The notes beneath the pieces are model-generated. The model searched no databases. It was not told the DNA's origin and was given only the letters and a program-made list of their open reading frames with translations. Position numbers and translations under genes: made by a program. Of a DNA stretch of 34,417 bases, positions 32,959 through 34,417 are shown in pieces (within the stretch, counting starts at the first letter, position 1; each line of letters opens with the position of its first letter). Location: assembly GCA_005880445.1 (NCBI GenBank), contig VBGJ01000150.1, positions 1 to 34,417 on the forward strand, written 5' to 3'. The stretch is from Chloroflexota bacterium (GTDB lineage Bacteria; Chloroflexota; Dormibacteria; Aeolococcales; Aeolococcaceae).

Positions 32959-33213
32959 TCAGGATGGCCAGCCGGGCGGCGCCTGATACAGATCAGGCGT
33001 CAGCACCCGGTGTGGGGTGAGCTCCACCCCGCCGAGGTCTCGCACCGTCGGCAGCTCGACGCGAACCTCGCGCGTCTCGTCGTTGACCTCGATGGCACGG
33101 ACGTCGTGCCAGTTGTTGTTGATGTAGCCGCGTACCGTCACCGCCTGAACGAGCCGGCGCCAGCCTGCGCCCTTCGGTCGTTGGTCGTGGGAGAGCTCGT
33201 TGAACGTGGTCAT
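32959..33213 (-). CDS. Small hypothetical protein
   Basis: An 84-residue cytosolic-looking protein that I do not recognise. It has no signal peptide or membrane segment. The sequence alternates basic (RRLVQAVTVRGYI) and acidic stretches (IEVNDETREVRVELP), with predicted strands and a Pro-rich end. An NNNW motif lies near the middle. ATG 33213 lies 12 nt after TAGAGT, a possible -10. It is divergent from rnpB, which starts 29 nt away, and precedes mraZ on the same strand, but the mraZ promoter lies in between, so it is probably not part of the dcw operon. Coding seems likely from the start position and composition, yet no homology supports it. Confidence 0.6.
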   Translation of the reverse strand: MTTFNELSHDQRPKGAGWRRLVQAVTVRGYINNNWHDVRAIEVNDETREVRVELPTVRDLGGVELTPHRVLTPDLYQAPPGWPS

Positions 33214-33225
33214 CGCCGGGCAGCG

Positions 33226-33231
33226 ACTCTA
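33226..33231 (-). promoter_or_regulatory. Putative -10 element for the 84-residue gene
   Basis: TAGAGT on the minus strand, 12 nt before ATG 33213. It overlaps by two bases the -10 of rnpB on the opposite strand. Confidence 0.35.
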
Positions 33232-33235
33232 CAAT
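33230..33235 (+). promoter_or_regulatory. rnpB -10 element
   Basis: TACAAT lies 6 nt before the predicted 5' end of RNase P RNA (33242), the correct place for a -10 box. TTGAAC at 33200-33205 resembles a -35 but is 24 nt away, too far for normal spacing. Confidence 0.6.
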
Positions 33236-33241
33236 CGAACG

Positions 33242-33638
33242 GCAAGCCGGCCAGACGGTCGCGGGCGGTTCGCCGTCCGAGGAAAGTCCGGGCTCCGCAG
33301 AGCAGGGCGCTGGGTAACGCCCAGTCGGGGTGACCCGAAGGAGAGTGCCACAGAAATGACACAGCCCCGGCCGGGCCGGGGCAACGGTGAAATGGTGGGG
33401 TAAGAGCCCACCGGCGGCCGGGTGACCGGCCGGCCAGGTAAACCCCGCCCGGAGCAAGGCCGAACAGGGACCGGACGTCACGTCCGGAGGCGGCTCGCCT
33501 CAGTGTCCCGGGTCAGGCCGCTCGAGGCGCCGGGCAACCGGCGTCCCAGATGGATGACCGTCCTCCGCCTCCCGGGAGCGCGGCGCTCGCGCCGTGTAGC
33601 GGTGGTGGAGACAGAACCCGGCTTACCGGCCGGCTTGC
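33242..33638 (+). ncRNA. rnpB: RNase P RNA, bacterial type A
   Basis: Catalytic RNA that matures the 5' end of tRNAs. The conserved core starts GAGGAAAGTCCGGGCTCC at 33279-33296. Further universal blocks follow: CACAGAAA, GGTGAAATGG, GGTAAACCCC, GAGCAAGG, AGATGGATGACCG, and the 3' core ACAGAACCCGGCTTA at 33611-33625. Helix P1 is explicit: 33242-33252 pairs perfectly with 33628-33638 (11 bp), which sets both ends. Length about 397 nt is normal for type A. The open frames crossing it are not genes. It is divergent from the small hypothetical gene. Confidence 0.97.
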
Positions 33639-33671
33639 ACGCTCCCGAACTCACAAAGCCCCTGCGGGACA

Positions 33672-33717
33672 GCCCGTTCAGCCCATGTCCCTACCCTCGC
33701 GGAGCGCCTGAATGGGC
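33672..33717 (+). terminator. Possible rnpB terminator hairpin
   Basis: 33672-33681 pairs with 33708-33717 over 10 bp with one G-U pair, with a 26-nt loop, about 34 nt after the rnpB 3' end. It has no T-run, so it is only a weak candidate. Confidence 0.3.
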
Positions 33718-33809
33718 GTAGTGTTCCCGCTGCTACACAACCGGCGGTACTCCGCCCTCGAAGTGGCTGAGGCCCAGGTTGACAATTGGCAGCCGTGGAG
33801 GGACGGCCC

Positions 33810-34417
33810 ATGACTCAGAATGCAGCCAGCGGTGATCGCGGCCTTGCACTTTCGCTGCTGCACCGCGAATCAGTCTCTTTCCGGGCGCACGCGCGTCGAG
33901 CGCTATGCAAGGTGTCGATCGCCGTCATCCCGGCGCTGGCACTCGCTGGGACAGTTGGCCTGACCCACGAGACTAATGCGGCTGGGAGTCCCTGCGGCGC
34001 AGTCGCGACGTCGACAACCAGTAGTTCCTGTACATACACCAACACCACGCTTGAGGGCACGTTCACGGTGCCAGCCCATGTGACCACCGTGCATGTCGTT
34101 GCGGTTGGAGCCGCTGCTGGCGGAGCCGGAGCAAGCGTGACCGCCGATATCCCGGTTGCCTCCAACAGCACCTACTACCTCGAAGTGGGCGTTGGTGGTG
34201 GGAATCCCGGGGTGGGCAACCCGAGCGGAAGTGCTGGTGGCGGCGCATCCGATTTTCAGATCTGTTCAGTAAGCGTTTGCGTCGACACCGGAACCGCGAA
34301 TGACCCCCGACTCATCGTGGCCGGTGGTGGTGGTGGTGGCGGCGGCGGCGCCGGACTTGCGGGCGGGCCCTCGTTTGTCGGTGGTGATGCCGGCAGCGGT
34401 GGCACGAGCTGCTCTGC
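33810..34417 (+). CDS. Secreted glycine-rich protein, 3' end beyond the window
   Basis: The open frame starts at ATG 33810 with GGAGG at 33797-33801 (8-nt spacer) and is uninterrupted to the last base, giving 202 codons of an incomplete gene. Residues 1-34 are basic, then a hydrophobic stretch (about 35-53, VSIAVIPALALAGTVGLTH) serves as signal peptide, with possible cleavage near TNAAG. The exported part begins with a Cys/Thr/Ser-rich linker and a strand FTVPAHVTTVHVVAVGAAAGG, typical of glycine-rich surface proteins. It then has GVGGG and a run of nine Gly at 34323-34349. Function is unknown; adhesion or matrix roles are guesses. Confidence 0.8.
   Translation, partial: MTQNAASGDRGLALSLLHRESVSFRAHARRALCKVSIAVIPALALAGTVGLTHETNAAGSPCGAVATSTTSSSCTYTNTTLEGTFTVPAHVTTVHVVAVGAAAGGAGASVTADIPVASNSTYYLEVGVGGGNPGVGNPSGSAGGGASDFQICSVSVCVDTGTANDPRLIVAGGGGGGGGGAGLAGGPSFVGGDAGSGGTSCS
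34323..34349 (+). repeat. GGT/GGC triplet tract
   Basis: Five GGT codons followed by four GGC codons, in frame, code for nine glycines in the secreted protein. A tract of this type may change length by slippage and keep the frame. Confidence 0.8.

Noticed and set aside
33422-33721. Open frame inside the RNase P RNA
   Set aside because: The region is fully explained by the conserved rnpB core and its P1 helix.
33779-33784. TTGACA before the glycine-rich gene as a -35 element
   Set aside because: No acceptable -10 lies 16-18 nt downstream; the GGAGG ribosome binding site occupies that place.
1-34417. CRISPR arrays, insertion sequences, prophage genes, tRNA genes
   Set aside because: I saw no regularly spaced repeats, transposase or integrase motifs, or tRNA-like folds. 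The only tandem repeats are short coding ones.

Overview
This is a high-G+C bacterial chromosome segment (roughly two-thirds G+C by eye) dominated by a division and cell wall (dcw) cluster read on the minus strand. The gene set (mraZ, rsmH, ftsL, ftsI, mraY, murD, ftsW, murG, a murC-slot ligase, murB, ddl, a MurF-like ligase, ftsQ, ftsA, ftsZ) shows a peptidoglycan-making, FtsZ-dividing bacterium. MraZ with its operator, NrdR, a type 2 IleRS, TadA/CpaF ATPase and several probable leaderless promoters fit a soil-type high-G+C lineage (Actinomycetota, Chloroflexota, Dormibacterota or Eremiobacterota-like). The sequence alone does not let me choose among them.

Layout. 1-1716 (-): CpaF/TadA secretion ATPase. 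1892-6819 (+): an export/envelope module of a CAP-domain secreted protein, a MacB/LolD-type ABC ATPase, a large FtsX-type permease and a lipoprotein. 6550-14355 (-): ftsA, ftsZ, nrdR, yggS, ileS, lspA and an S4-domain remnant of an RluD-type enzyme. 14489-17179: SRPBCC protein (+), MDR dehydrogenase (-) and MTHFR (+), metabolic genes lying between ftsQ and ftsA. 17190-32811 (-): the main dcw operon from mraZ to ftsQ, most genes joined by 1-14 nt overlaps. 32870-32935: its promoter and MraZ operator. 32959-33213 (-): small hypothetical gene. 33242-33638 (+): RNase P RNA (rnpB). 33810 to the window end (+): a secreted glycine-rich protein, cut off by the window.

How the genes work together. The main operon encodes most cytoplasmic and membrane steps of lipid II synthesis (MurB, MurC-slot ligase, MurD, Ddl, MurF-like, MraY, MurG), the septal SEDS-PBP synthase pair (FtsW-FtsI) and divisome parts (FtsL, FtsQ). 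FtsA and FtsZ are expressed from a separate promoter in a second unit that also carries NrdR, IleRS and LspA. Two Mur ligases are not canonical: the enzyme in the murC slot has Mpl-type motifs, and the MurF-like enzyme has five predicted membrane segments in place of the usual UDP-binding domain 1. No murE is in the cluster, and an alpha/beta hydrolase sits between ddl and murF. Other points of interest are an IleRS with the swapped GXHH form of the HIGH motif, a 14-bp perfect hairpin with a 9-codon leader ORF over the nrdR start, and an ABC ATPase with no ATG, GTG or TTG start before its conserved N-terminus.
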